Source of the DNA: Acidovorax sp. 107
Lineage (GTDB): Bacteria > Pseudomonadota > Gammaproteobacteria > Burkholderiales > Burkholderiaceae_C
DNA length: 64,000 nt
Reading direction: 5' to 3'
NCBI RefSeq assembly: GCF_003058055.1
Contig: NZ_QBTZ01000001.1
Location: 3,180,001-3,244,000 of the forward strand
Positions 38,231 through 47,308 of the stretch are shown here, one piece after another. Within the stretch, counting starts at the first letter, position 1; every line of letters begins with the position of its first letter. The position numbers and the translations under genes are program-made. The notes under the pieces are model-generated. The model did not search any database. It was not told the DNA's origin and was given only the letters and a program-made list of their open reading frames with translations.

Positions 38231-39412
38231 TCACCACGCGCCGGGCTGCGGGGCCAGGGCCGTGCCAAGGCCCTCCGTCTGAACCACCGCCTGCGGCTCC
38301 ACCTTGCGCCACCAGTGCGTGGACAGCGCGGGCGCGCGGATGTCCAGCCGCTCGCCCATGATGGGCGCCACCAGCGGCACCTGCGCTGCCGCTGCGAGCG
38401 CGGTGATGCGCTCGAACGGCTCCACCCACGGGTGCAGCGACAGGTCGAAGGTGCCGTTGTGGATGGGGAACAGATGACGCCCCTGCACATCCAGATGGGC
38501 CTGCAGGCTCTCCTCGGGATGCATGTGGATGTCGGGCCAATCGGCGTTGTAAGCGCCGGTTTCGATCAGCGTCAGATCGAACGGACCGAACCGCTCGCCA
38601 ATCGCCTTGAAGCCGTCGAAGTAGCCCGTGTCGCCACTGAAGAAGATGCGCATCTGGTCAGCTCCTTGGCCCGCGATCAGCACCCACGAGGCCCACAGCG
38701 TGCTATTGCCGTCGGACAGACCCCGGCCCGAGAAATGCTGCGCAGGCGCGGCCACCAGCTGCAGCCCACCAATGGTGGTGCCCTGCCACCAGTCGAACTG
38801 CTGCACCTTGGCCGCAGGCACGCCCCAGCCAATGAGCCGGTCGCCCACGCCCAGCGGGGTAATGAAGTGCTCCACCTTGGGTGCGAGCTTCTGGATGGCG
38901 GCGTAGTCCAGGTGGTCGTAATGGTCGTGCGACAGGACCACGCCGGTGATGGGCGGTAGCTCGTCAATCGTGATGGGCGGCGCATGAAAACGCTTGGGGC
39001 CCATGAACTGGAAGGGCGAAGCCCGCTCGGAAAACACCGGGTCGGTCAGCCAGAACTGGCCGTTGATCTTGAAGAGCAGGGTGGAGTGCCCCAGGCGCCA
39101 CAGGCTCAGGTCGGGCGCGGCCAGCAAATCCGACCGCATCACGGCATACACCGGCACGGGCTCTCGCGGCACCGAGTCGTCGGGCTTGCCGGTGGCAAAG
39201 CGCCACATCACCTGCAGCGTCTTGAGGGCGCCCAGCGCATGGCGCGGCGCCGCGTTGCGAAACTTGCCACCCGCGAACTGCGGCGACTGTTCATAAGCGG
39301 CCACCGGCTGGGCGGCGCGGGAAAAGAGGCTGTAGGCCATGGCGATCAGTACAACGAGGGCGACACAAAGTGCCGGGAGCAGACGGCGGCGATGGGTGAA
39401 AGGGAAGGGCAC
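38231..39412 (-). CDS. MBL-fold metallo-hydrolase (UlaG / NAPE-PLD-like), membrane-anchored
   Basis: Zinc-dependent hydrolase with the metal motif SHDHYDHLD (HxHxDH), further ligands in HFSGRG and FSGDTGYFDG, and the NAPE-PLD-like LWRLGHSTLLFKINGQFWLTDPVF. A hydrophobic N-terminal helix (LLPALCVALVVLIAMAYSLF) is probably a membrane anchor or signal. The frame opens at a GTG at 39454, but that codon lies inside the TetR-type operator and its probable promoter. The GTG at 39412 is therefore preferred, giving 393 residues. Substrate unknown. It is likely repressed by the divergent TetR protein. Confidence 0.85.
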   Translation of the reverse strand: MPFPFTHRRRLLPALCVALVVLIAMAYSLFSRAAQPVAAYEQSPQFAGGKFRNAAPRHALGALKTLQVMWRFATGKPDDSVPREPVPVYAVMRSDLLAAPDLSLWRLGHSTLLFKINGQFWLTDPVFSERASPFQFMGPKRFHAPPITIDELPPITGVVLSHDHYDHLDYAAIQKLAPKVEHFITPLGVGDRLIGWGVPAAKVQQFDWWQGTTIGGLQLVAAPAQHFSGRGLSDGNSTLWASWVLIAGQGADQMRIFFSGDTGYFDGFKAIGERFGPFDLTLIETGAYNADWPDIHMHPEESLQAHLDVQGRHLFPIHNGTFDLSLHPWVEPFERITALAAAAQVPLVAPIMGERLDIRAPALSTHWWRKVEPQAVVQTEGLGTALAPQPGAW

Positions 39413-39432
39413 CGGATCTGCGACATAGAAAT

Positions 39433-39473
39433 TACACTGCACAGTGTAGTTCACTTTTTAGAAAAGTAAACTA
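39433..39473. promoter_or_regulatory. TetR-type operator between divergent genes
   Basis: Two adjacent palindromes. The first is TACACTGCACAGTGTA (39433-39448), with perfect 7-base arms around CA. The second spans 39447-39473: arms TAGTTCACTTTT and AAAAGTAAACTA (11 of 12 complementary) around TAG. On the minus strand TTTACT and TACACT, 16 bases apart, form a candidate promoter for the hydrolase gene inside this block. On the plus strand TAAAAT at 39481-39486 is a candidate -10 for the regulator. The arrangement suits autorepression and control of the divergent gene. Confidence 0.75.
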
Positions 39474-39492
39474 CCCGGTGTAAAATTTGCAC

Positions 39493-40230
39493 ATGAACGC
39501 CCCCCAGCCCACACCCCGCCTGACCGACCGCAAGCGCGATGCCATCGTGCAGGCTGCCATCGGCGAGTTCCGCGAACACGGCTTCAACGGCACCAGCATG
39601 GACCGCGTGGCGGCAGCGGCGGATGTGTCCAAGCGCACGGTGTACAACCACTTCCCGAGCAAGGAAGAGCTGTTCGAGGCCATCCTGCTGCTGATGTGGG
39701 AGCGCAGCCAGTCGCCCGACGAACTGGCCTACACCCCCACGCGCCCGCTGCGCGACCAGCTGCTGGAGCTGCTGGCGCAAAAGATGCGCCTGCTCAACGA
39801 CGCGAGCTTCATCGACCTGAGCCGCGTGGCCATGGCCGACATGATGCATTCGCCCGAACGCGCGCGCGGCATCACCGCCAAACTCTCGGCCAAGGAGGAG
39901 GGCCTGCCGCGCTGGCTGCGTGCCGCCCAGCAGGACGGCCGCCTGCGCGCCACCATGGATGTGCCCTATGCCGCGCAGCAACTGCAGGGCATGGTCAAGG
40001 CGTTTGCGTTCTGGCCCCAGCTGGCCATGGGCCAGCCGCCCTTGAGCACAGCGCAGCAGCAGCAGGTGCTGGGCGATGCGGTGGACATGTTCCTGGGGTT
40101 CTACGCCGCGCCTAACCAAGAGGCACAACCACTCGCAAAAAAGGCCAAGGCTGGAAGCACCGGCAAGGCAGCGACAACCCGGGCCGCAACACCTTCCAAG
40201 CCCATCCCCCGCCGCGCCCCAGCGCGCTGA
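39493..40230 (+). CDS. TetR/AcrR family transcriptional regulator
   Basis: A 245-residue repressor-type protein. The N-terminal helix-turn-helix is clear: RDAIVQAAIGEFREHGFNGTS, then DRVAAAADVSKRTVYNHFPSKEELFEAI. The ligand-binding C-terminal half resembles the AcrR-like TetR_C group. The last 35 residues are Lys/Ala/Pro-rich and probably disordered. The ATG at 39493 is preferred over a TTG two codons earlier. It lies 20 bases downstream of a strong palindromic operator and probably represses itself and the divergent MBL-fold gene. Confidence 0.94.
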   Translation: MNAPQPTPRLTDRKRDAIVQAAIGEFREHGFNGTSMDRVAAAADVSKRTVYNHFPSKEELFEAILLLMWERSQSPDELAYTPTRPLRDQLLELLAQKMRLLNDASFIDLSRVAMADMMHSPERARGITAKLSAKEEGLPRWLRAAQQDGRLRATMDVPYAAQQLQGMVKAFAFWPQLAMGQPPLSTAQQQQVLGDAVDMFLGFYAAPNQEAQPLAKKAKAGSTGKAATTRAATPSKPIPRRAPAR

Positions 40231-40317
40231 TCAACGCCACCACCCGGGCCAGCACGCAGGCACGCGGAGCGATTTGCACTACGCTCGCCCGTTCTTTCCA
40301 CGCAGCCTGAAACCACG

Positions 40318-40869
40318 ATGCCCATCGCTCCTTACCTCGACACCGCCCCGGTTCTGGACACCGGCGTTTTCATCCACGACTCTGCCCAGGTGATCGGCGA
40401 CGTCACCCTGGGCCGCGACAGCTCGGTGTGGTGCAACGCCGTGCTGCGCGGCGATGTGAACCGCATCACCGTGGGCGTGTGTAGCAATGTGCAAGACCTG
40501 ACGATGGGCCATGTCTCGCACCGCAACGCCAGCAAGCCCGAGGGCTCGCCACTGGTGATTGGCGACTACGTCACGGTGGGCCACTCGGTGATCCTGCACG
40601 GCTGCCGCATTGGCAACGAATGTCTCATTGGCATGGGCTCCATCGTGATGGATGACGCCATCATCGAAGACCGCGTGATGCTGGGCGCAGGCAGCCTGGT
40701 CTCGCCCGGCAAGGTGCTGGAGAGCGGCTACCTCTACATCGGCCGCCCCGCAGTGCGCCAGCGCGCGCTCACCGATGCGGAGATTGCGTACCTCAAGTAT
40801 TCGGCCGAGCACTATGTGCGGGTGAAGAACAACTACCTGCCCCCCGCAGAGCCCGCCCCCATGGACTGA
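40318..40869 (+). CDS. Gamma-class carbonic anhydrase-like protein
   Basis: A 183-residue left-handed beta-helix protein built of hexapeptide repeats (IGDVTLGRDSSVWCNAVLRGD onwards). Candidate metal histidines are in MGHVSH and GHSVILHGC. It belongs to the gamma-CA / YrdA group, whose members hydrate carbon dioxide in some cases and have no shown activity in others. A C-terminal helix (DAEIAYLKYSAEHYVRVKNNY) packs on the trimer. It is cytoplasmic and not obviously in an operon. Confidence 0.93.
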   Translation: MPIAPYLDTAPVLDTGVFIHDSAQVIGDVTLGRDSSVWCNAVLRGDVNRITVGVCSNVQDLTMGHVSHRNASKPEGSPLVIGDYVTVGHSVILHGCRIGNECLIGMGSIVMDDAIIEDRVMLGAGSLVSPGKVLESGYLYIGRPAVRQRALTDAEIAYLKYSAEHYVRVKNNYLPPAEPAPMD

Positions 40870-40927
40870 TCCGCAGCCCGAGGCTGCCATGGCCAAAGGC
40901 GATACAGCACCGCATAATTTCCGGCGT

Positions 40928-41983
40928 ATGAGCGAACTTCTTGACCATCTGTCCGAATCCGTCACTGCGGCACGGTCCGTGGAGGAGCTGACGCGTCCGC
41001 TGCTGGAGATGCTGGAGGCGGTGACCGGGCTCGAGTCCACCTACCTCACGTCCATCGACGAGGCACAGGGCGTGCAGCATGTGCTGTATGCACGCAACTC
41101 CAGCGCCATGCAGATCCCAGAAGGCCTGAGCGTGCCCTGGAACGACACGCTGTGCAAGCGGGCACTCGAAGAAGGCCGCACCTTCACCGACGATGTGCCC
41201 GCCTGCTGGGGCGATTCGCAGGCCGCTCGCGACCTGGGCATCCGCACCTACGTGAGCAAGCCTGTGCGCATGGGTGACGGAGCACTGTACGGCACGCTGT
41301 GTGCGGCCAGCACCCAGCGCCGCCCGCGCACCCCAGAGGCCGAGCGCATCCTCACGCTGTTCGCCTACCTGATTGGCCAGCAGGTGGAGCGCGAGCAGCT
41401 GATCCAGAAACTGCTGGTGGCCAACGAAAAGCTCAGCGCCGTGGCCGCCACGGACCAGCTCACGGGCCTGCCCAACCGCCGCGCCCTCATGCAGGCGCTG
41501 GACCGCATGCTCGCGCAGGGCCGTCGTCGCCAGATGGGCGTGCAGATCGCCTTCATCGACCTCGACGGCTTCAAGGCCATCAACGACACCTACGGCCACG
41601 AAGTGGGCGACCAGTTCCTCGTGTCCGTCGCGCAGCGCCTGCAGGGGGCGCTGCGCGCAGAGGACCTGGCGGCAAGGCTGGGCGGCGACGAGTTCGTGGT
41701 GGTCAGTCTGAGCGATGGCGTAGATGAAGCCGCACAACCTGCGCAGGACGCCCTCAGCCAGCGCATCACCCACGTTACGCAAGGACGGTTTGACCTGGCT
41801 GGCGCGTCGCTCGACTATGGCGGCGCCAGCGTGGGCGTGGTCACCATCACCCCCGACCAGCAGCGCAGCATCGAAGACGTGCTGCGCGTGGCAGACCAGA
41901 CCATGTACCGGGTCAAGCTCGCACGCCGCAACGCCCAAGACGCACTGGCGCAAGCGCGCAGCGGCGCGGCAGCACACCGCTGA
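40928..41983 (+). CDS. GAF-GGDEF diguanylate cyclase
   Basis: A 351-residue cytoplasmic protein. A GAF-type sensor (about 20-155; VPWNDTLCKRALEEGRTF and VSKPVRMGDGALYGTLCAAS) is joined by a short helix to a GGDEF domain (about 185-340) with TDQLTGLPNRRAL, IDLDGFKAINDTYGHEVGD and an intact LGGDEFVVV active site. It probably makes c-di-GMP in response to a small ligand. No clear RxxD inhibitory site precedes the active site. The ATG at 40928 is preferred; another lies 13 codons upstream at 40889. Confidence 0.93.
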   Translation: MSELLDHLSESVTAARSVEELTRPLLEMLEAVTGLESTYLTSIDEAQGVQHVLYARNSSAMQIPEGLSVPWNDTLCKRALEEGRTFTDDVPACWGDSQAARDLGIRTYVSKPVRMGDGALYGTLCAASTQRRPRTPEAERILTLFAYLIGQQVEREQLIQKLLVANEKLSAVAATDQLTGLPNRRALMQALDRMLAQGRRRQMGVQIAFIDLDGFKAINDTYGHEVGDQFLVSVAQRLQGALRAEDLAARLGGDEFVVVSLSDGVDEAAQPAQDALSQRITHVTQGRFDLAGASLDYGGASVGVVTITPDQQRSIEDVLRVADQTMYRVKLARRNAQDALAQARSGAAAHR

Positions 41984-42081
41984 ATCGCACCGCCCTGCAG
42001 CTGCCCAGGCACGGCAGTAGCCACACCGCCCCATGGCAAGGCGATGGCCGGGATAATCGGCGTTCACCACCTCCACGTTCC

Positions 42082-44004
42082 ATGGCCTCTTCCCCGTGCC
42101 GCGTGCTCGCTGTCATCCCGCCGATGACGCAGCTGAACACGCCTTATCCCTCCACCGCCTACCTCACGGGCTTTCTGCGCTCGCGCGGGGTTGCCGCCGC
42201 CCAGGAAGACCTGGCGCTGGCACTGGTGCTGCGCCTGCTGTCGCCCGAGGGCCTGAAGGCCGTGGCCGCCAAAGTGGACGCGCTGCCCACCAAGAAGCAG
42301 AGCCCCGCTGTGCAAAGTTTTGCGGCGCAAAAAGACCGTTACCTCGCCACCATCGGCCCGGCCATCGCCTTTTTGCAGGGGCGCGACAGCACGCTGGCGC
42401 ACCGCATCGTGGGCCGCAACTACCTGCCCGAAGGCCCGCGTTTTGCCACGCTCGACGTCTATGTGGATGACGAAGGCGGCGACCCGCTGGGCTGGGCCTT
42501 TGGCGCCCTGGGCCTGACCGACAAGGCCAAGCACCTGGCCACGCTGTATCTGAACGACCTGGCCGACGTGCTGCGCGATGCGGTGGACGAGCGCTTTGAG
42601 TTCGTGCGCTACGCCGAATCGCTGGCGGGCAGCCAGCCCACGTTCGACCCGCTGGCCAATGCACTGGCTGCGCCGCCCACGCTGGTGGACGAGCTGCTGG
42701 AGCAACTCACCCACGAAGCCATCGCCCGCCACCAGCCCGATGTGGTGCTGCTGTCGGTGCCCTTCCCCGGGTCCGTGTACGCGGCGTTCCGCATCGCGCA
42801 GGCCATCAAGGCACGCTACCCACACATCGCCACCGTGCTCGGCGGTGGCTTTGTGAACACCGAACTGCGCGAGCTGGCCGACCCGCGCGTGTTCGACCAC
42901 TTCGACTACGTGACGCTGGACGCGGGCGAACGCCCGCTGCTGGCGCTGCTGGAGCACCTGCGCGGCGAGCGCGGCCGCCAGCGCCTGGTGCGCACCTTTG
43001 TGCGCAATGATGAAGAAGGCGGCGACGGCACGGTGCAGTACATCAACATGATGGAAGCCGACATCGCCTTCGCCGAGGTGGGCACGCCCACCTGGGACGG
43101 CCTGCCGCTGGACCGCTACCTGTCGCTGCTGGACATGCTCAACCCAATGCACCGCCTGTGGAGCGACGGGCGCTGGAACAAGCTCACCGTGGCGCACGGC
43201 TGCTACTGGAAGAAGTGCAGCTTTTGCGATGTGAGCCTGGACTACATCAGCCGCTACGAGGGTGCGAGTGCTGGCGTGCTGGCCGACCGCATCGAGCAGA
43301 TCGTGCGCGAGACAGGGCAGACGGGCTTTCACTTTGTGGACGAGGCCGCACCGCCCAAGGCGCTCAAGGCCCTGGCCACCGAGCTGATTGCGCGCAACGC
43401 AGGCATCAGCTGGTGGGGCAATGTGCGGTTTGAAAAAACCTTCACGCCCGAGCTGGCCGAGCTGCTGGCCGACAGCGGCTGCATCGCCATCTCCGGCGGT
43501 CTGGAGGTGGCGTCGGACCGGCTGCTGCAGCTCATGAAAAAAGGCGTGTCGGTGGACCAGGTGGCGCGTGTGACCCGGGCCTTCACCGACGCCGGCATCC
43601 TGGTGCATGCGTACCTGATGTACGGCTTCCCGACCCAGACGGTGCAGGACACGGTGGACGCGCTTGAATACGTGCGCCAGCTGTTCGCCAACGGCTGCAT
43701 TCAGAGCGGGTTCTTCCACCGCTTTGCCTGCACCGTGCATTCACCCGTGGGCAAGAACCCCGAGGAGTACGGCGTGACGCTGGCCCCGCTGCCCCCGGGC
43801 GACTTCGCCAAGAACGACGTGGCCTTCATCGACCCCACGGGGGTGGACCACGACGCGCTGGGCGGCGCGCTGAAGAAGGCCATCTACAACTACATGCACG
43901 GCATCGGGCTCGAAGAAGACGTGCGCAGCTGGTTTCCGTTCAAGGTGCCCAAGACGACGGTGCGGCGGGACCGGATTGAGCGAGCGCTGCGCGAGCGGGG
44001 GTGA
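42082..44004 (+). CDS. B12-binding-type radical SAM protein of unknown function
   Basis: A 640-residue protein. The N-terminal third resembles a cobalamin-binding fold (VVLLSVPFPGSVYAAFRIAQ, ATVLGGGFVN) but lacks the DxHxxG motif, so cobalamin may not bind in base-off form. The radical SAM cluster motif is CYWKKCSFC at 374-382, a CX4CX2C spacing seen in this subgroup instead of the usual CX3CX2C. GGLEVASDRLLQLMKKGV and AYLMYGFPTQT follow. It probably modifies a small molecule or peptide by radical chemistry. No biosynthetic neighbours are evident, and the substrate is unknown. Confidence 0.88.
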   Translation: MASSPCRVLAVIPPMTQLNTPYPSTAYLTGFLRSRGVAAAQEDLALALVLRLLSPEGLKAVAAKVDALPTKKQSPAVQSFAAQKDRYLATIGPAIAFLQGRDSTLAHRIVGRNYLPEGPRFATLDVYVDDEGGDPLGWAFGALGLTDKAKHLATLYLNDLADVLRDAVDERFEFVRYAESLAGSQPTFDPLANALAAPPTLVDELLEQLTHEAIARHQPDVVLLSVPFPGSVYAAFRIAQAIKARYPHIATVLGGGFVNTELRELADPRVFDHFDYVTLDAGERPLLALLEHLRGERGRQRLVRTFVRNDEEGGDGTVQYINMMEADIAFAEVGTPTWDGLPLDRYLSLLDMLNPMHRLWSDGRWNKLTVAHGCYWKKCSFCDVSLDYISRYEGASAGVLADRIEQIVRETGQTGFHFVDEAAPPKALKALATELIARNAGISWWGNVRFEKTFTPELAELLADSGCIAISGGLEVASDRLLQLMKKGVSVDQVARVTRAFTDAGILVHAYLMYGFPTQTVQDTVDALEYVRQLFANGCIQSGFFHRFACTVHSPVGKNPEEYGVTLAPLPPGDFAKNDVAFIDPTGVDHDALGGALKKAIYNYMHGIGLEEDVRSWFPFKVPKTTVRRDRIERALRERG

Positions 44005-44049
44005 ACGCCACGGGCGATACAACCGCAATTTCAGGCAAAAATAGCCACA

Positions 44050-44090
44050 GGTGCTTTTTGCATAAGCACTGCCAGCTATCAATAGTGAAG
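44050..44090 (+). repeat. Dispersed repeat, copy after the radical SAM gene
   Basis: GTGCTTTTTGCATAAGCACTG followed by CCAGCTATCAATAGTGAAG. The AGCTATCAAT word is the reverse complement of the ATTGATAGCT core in the copies at 12712 and 54072. It lies in the convergent spacer between the radical SAM gene and the small unknown gene. Confidence 0.7.
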
Positions 44091-44104
44091 CATCCAAAAG
44101 GCGG

Positions 44105-44404
44105 TCAACGCTTTTGCTTCTGGTAAGCCCTGTCCGCCGGTGGCCCCCGGTCGGTGTCTTGCAGGCCCCGCTGCACATCGCGGTACGCCTGCTCGATTTG
44201 TGCGTCAGGTTTCCCATGGGTCATGTCCACGGACTCGTCACGCTCATGGGGCAGCTTGGGCTTTTCTTCCTTGGCGGCCGCAGGGCCCGCTTTCAACGGC
44301 CCCTGCGTGGTGGGTCCGGGCGCCTGGCGCTTGGTGGTGTCGACCGAAGGCTCCGGTCCGGCGGGGGCCGAGGTGGGTTCGTCGGGGTGGATTTTGCGGG
44401 GCAT
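44105..44404 (-). CDS. Small hydrophilic hypothetical protein
   Basis: A 99-residue, Pro/Lys/Glu-rich protein (MPRKIHPDEPTSAPAGPEPS at the start, QAYRDVQRGLQDTDRGPPAD near the end) with no cysteines, membrane segments or recognised domain. It is probably disordered for most of its length. The ATG at 44404 is favoured because the extension upstream is unlike it in composition. It is convergent with the radical SAM gene and divergent from the DinG-like gene, 163 bases away. Confidence 0.6.
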   Translation of the reverse strand: MPRKIHPDEPTSAPAGPEPSVDTTKRQAPGPTTQGPLKAGPAAAKEEKPKLPHERDESVDMTHGKPDAQIEQAYRDVQRGLQDTDRGPPADRAYQKQKR

Positions 44405-44567
44405 GGGGTCTCCTGGGTTGGGACCGCAGCGGGTCCCATCCCATGGATCGTAAAAACGCCCCCTTCGTCGCCTTGTAGGCCCACAGGCCATCCAATCGAC
44501 GGGAGATGGAGACGGTGCGCACAAGCCCCTGGAGCCGCTGGCCGTCCAAGCCATGCGACACTACTGT

Positions 44568-46730
44568 ATGTCTCAACAGGTGTGGGCCGCGCAGGCCCTT
44601 GAATCTTTCGATGCGGTGGTGCAGGCCACCGAGGGGTTTCGCAGCCGCGCTGGCCAGCGGCTGATGGCCGAGCAGGTGGCGCACACCTTCAGCAGCGCCA
44701 CGCTGGGCAAGGTGGATGAAGAAAGCGGTGAAGACGCACCCACGCGCTCCATCGCTGTGATCCAGGCGGGTACGGGTGTGGGCAAGTCGCTAGCGTACTG
44801 CGCCCCCGCCATTGCGCTGGCACTGTCGCGTGGCACGCGGGTGCTGATCTCCACCGCCACCGTGGCATTGCAGGAGCAGCTGGTCAACAAGGACCTGCCC
44901 GCGCTGGCCGCGCTGATGCCGCAGCCCTTCAAGTTTGCGCTGGCCAAGGGGCGCGGGCGCTATGTGTGCAAGCTCAAGCTCGACCGCCTGGCGGGCACGG
45001 GCGAGGCCGAGGAAGAGGCCGACGACGACCTGTTTGCCGAAGAAGAAGCCGCTGCCCGCGCCAAGCGCCCCCGGCATGAGACCGAGGCGCGCATCCAGTT
45101 CTATTCGACGATGGCGCAGACGCTGTCGAAGGGCGCGTGGGATGGTGACCGTGACAGCCTCGACACCCCGCCCGAGCCCGAGGTGTGGAGCCCCGTGGCG
45201 GCCGAGGGGGCCTCGTGCACCGGCAAGCACTGCCCGGCCTTCAGCCAGTGCACTTACTACGACAAGCGCAAGGAGCTGGTGGGTGCGCAGGTGATCGTGG
45301 CCAACCACGATCTGCTGCTGTCGTCCCTGGGCGCGCGCGTGCTGCCCGAGCTGGACAACTGCCTCTTGGTGCTGGACGAAGCCCACCACCTGCCATCGAC
45401 CGCTTTGGATCAATTCGCGTGCAGCATGGACCTGTCGCGCATCACCTGGATTGAGCGGCTGTCGAGCCGGGGTCTGCGCATTGGCGCGCTGCTGGAGGTG
45501 GAGGAAATTGCCGACATCCCCAAGCACTCGGCGCAGCTGCGGCAGACACTGCAGGACCTGGCGCGCATCGTGATGGACGTGTACGGCGCCCAGCTCAAGA
45601 GCCAGCCCAGCGCCTGGGGCCCCGCGCGCGTGCGTGTGCCACGGGGCGAGTTGCCAGAACAGCTGATTGCGCCGTTGGGCCTGCTGGCTGCGAGTGCCGA
45701 GGGCTTCCTCGACGCGCTGCGCGCCATCAGCAAAGCCCTGCGCGCCGAGATGCGCGACAAGCCCGACGAGGCCAAGCGCCTGTCCACGCTGTACGCGCAG
45801 ATCGGCATGCTGGCCCCGCGCCTGGAAGAGCTGCACGCCACCGCGCAACTGCTGCTGCAGGATGCGCCCGAGGGCGCCGTGCCTGCCGCCAAGTGGTTCG
45901 CGCTGGAGGTGGATGGCGACTTCATCGTGGTCAAGGCGCATGCCAGCCCCATTCTGCCCGGCACCACGCTGCGCAACCACCTGTGGAGCGCGGTGCGCGG
46001 TGCGGTGCTGACATCGGCCACGCTCACCAGCTGCGGGCACTTTGATTTCTTCTTGCGCGAGGCGGGCCTGCATGGCGATGAGGCCACCACCACGCTCGAA
46101 GTGCCCAGCCCCTTCAACTACGCCGCGCAAGGCACGCTGATTGCGGCCGAAACCCGCGCCGACCCCAAGAACGCCGCGCAGTTCACCACCGAGATGGTCG
46201 ATGCGCTGCTGCACGACATTGCGCGCGTGGAATACGGCGCGCTGGTGCTGTTCACCTCGCGCGAGCAGATGCGCCAGGCCGTGGATGCGCTGCCCACCGC
46301 CATGCGCAGCGTGGTGCTGGTGCAGAACGCGCTGCCACGCACACAGCTGCTCAAGCGCCACCGCGAGCGGGTGGAGAACGGCGAGCCCTCGGTCATCTTC
46401 GGCATGCAGTCGTTTGGCGAAGGGTTGGATTTGCCCGGGCGGCTGTGCGAATCGGTGTTCATCACCAAGCTGCCCTTTGCCCCGCCCGACGACCCGGTGG
46501 GCGAAGCCCGCGCCGAGTGGCTGCGCGCCGTGGGGCGCGACCCCTTCAGCGAGCTGGTGGTGCCCGCCACCGCTATCCGCCTCGCGCAATGGGTGGGCCG
46601 CGCGATCCGCACCGAGGAAGACCAGGCCCATGTTTACTGCTACGACAAGCGCCTGGTGCGCACCAGCTACGGCCAGCGCCTGCTCAAGGGGCTGCCACCG
46701 TTTGCGCTGGAACAACGTGCGCCGCTGTGA
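44568..46730 (+). CDS. DinG-like ATP-dependent DNA helicase
   Basis: A 720-residue superfamily 2 iron-sulfur helicase of the DinG/XPD type, which unwinds DNA 5' to 3' and resolves R-loops and replication-transcription conflicts. Walker A is in QAGTGVGKSLAY and Walker B is DEAHHL. Motifs V and VI are near FGMQSFGEGLDLPG and RLAQWVGRAIRTEEDQ. Four candidate iron-sulfur cysteines lie in GRYVCKLK and SCTGKHCPAFSQCTYYD. An ATG five codons upstream (44553) is an alternative start. It is followed after 62 bases by the YjdM gene, possibly co-transcribed. Confidence 0.93.
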   Translation: MSQQVWAAQALESFDAVVQATEGFRSRAGQRLMAEQVAHTFSSATLGKVDEESGEDAPTRSIAVIQAGTGVGKSLAYCAPAIALALSRGTRVLISTATVALQEQLVNKDLPALAALMPQPFKFALAKGRGRYVCKLKLDRLAGTGEAEEEADDDLFAEEEAAARAKRPRHETEARIQFYSTMAQTLSKGAWDGDRDSLDTPPEPEVWSPVAAEGASCTGKHCPAFSQCTYYDKRKELVGAQVIVANHDLLLSSLGARVLPELDNCLLVLDEAHHLPSTALDQFACSMDLSRITWIERLSSRGLRIGALLEVEEIADIPKHSAQLRQTLQDLARIVMDVYGAQLKSQPSAWGPARVRVPRGELPEQLIAPLGLLAASAEGFLDALRAISKALRAEMRDKPDEAKRLSTLYAQIGMLAPRLEELHATAQLLLQDAPEGAVPAAKWFALEVDGDFIVVKAHASPILPGTTLRNHLWSAVRGAVLTSATLTSCGHFDFFLREAGLHGDEATTTLEVPSPFNYAAQGTLIAAETRADPKNAAQFTTEMVDALLHDIARVEYGALVLFTSREQMRQAVDALPTAMRSVVLVQNALPRTQLLKRHRERVENGEPSVIFGMQSFGEGLDLPGRLCESVFITKLPFAPPDDPVGEARAEWLRAVGRDPFSELVVPATAIRLAQWVGRAIRTEEDQAHVYCYDKRLVRTSYGQRLLKGLPPFALEQRAPL

Positions 46731-46792
46731 AGCGGTGATACTTTGCCCCCTTCGATTCCATAACCACTACAACAACCCCAGAGAGGACCTCC

Positions 46793-47152
46793 ATGCCCCA
46801 CACCGTACCTGCCTGCCCCCAATGCGGCCAGGAGAACACCTACCCCGACGGCAGCAACTACGTGTGCCCGGACTGCGCGTTTGAATGGCCCCAGGTGGCC
46901 GACGCTGCCGACACCGATGCCGCCGAAGCGGGCGACGGCATCGTGCGGGATGCGAATGGCAACCCGCTGGCCGATGGTGATGCGGTGATTTTGGTGAAAG
47001 ACCTCAAGGTCAAGGGCTCGTCGTCCACGCTCAAGAAGGGCACCAAGATCAAGAGCATCCGCCTGGTCGATGGTGCCGACGGCCACAACGTGGACTGCAA
47101 GACCGACCTGGGCAGCATGCTGCTCAAGTCAGAATTTCTCAAGAAGGCCTGA
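46793..47152 (+). CDS. yjdM: YjdM (PhnA-type) zinc-ribbon protein
   Basis: A 119-residue protein of the PhnA/YjdM family. It was named for a supposed role in alkylphosphonate use, now doubted, and its true function is unclear. A zinc ribbon with Cys8, Cys11, Cys25 and Cys28 (ACPQC, VCPDC) is followed by the conserved core [20 protein letters not shown] and [21 protein letters not shown] 7-bp hairpin (47157-47177) lies just after the stop, without a T-run. Confidence 0.93.
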   Translation: MPHTVPACPQCGQENTYPDGSNYVCPDCAFEWPQVADAADTDAAEAGDGIVRDANGNPLADGDAVILVKDLKVKGSSSTLKKGTKIKSIRLVDGADGHNVDCKTDLGSMLLKSEFLKKA

Positions 47153-47308
47153 TCGGCACGGGGCGCAGCTCCCCGTGTCAGACAAGCACCCACAGGCATC
47201 GGCGCTGCACGCCGACGCCAGGGTCCAGCAAGGGTGCCTAGAGTGCATGGATGGCCGCGTGATCACCCGGATCGCGCGGACCCTTTGACTCCCCCTGCTG
47301 GAGGCCCC

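Noticed and set aside
44790..46715. Long open frame opposite the DinG-like gene
   Set aside because: Shadow of a high-GC coding strand; no motif, no start context, while the plus strand has all helicase motifs.
47157..47177. 7-bp hairpin after the YjdM gene as a terminator
   Set aside because: No T-run follows on either strand; noted in the gene entry only.
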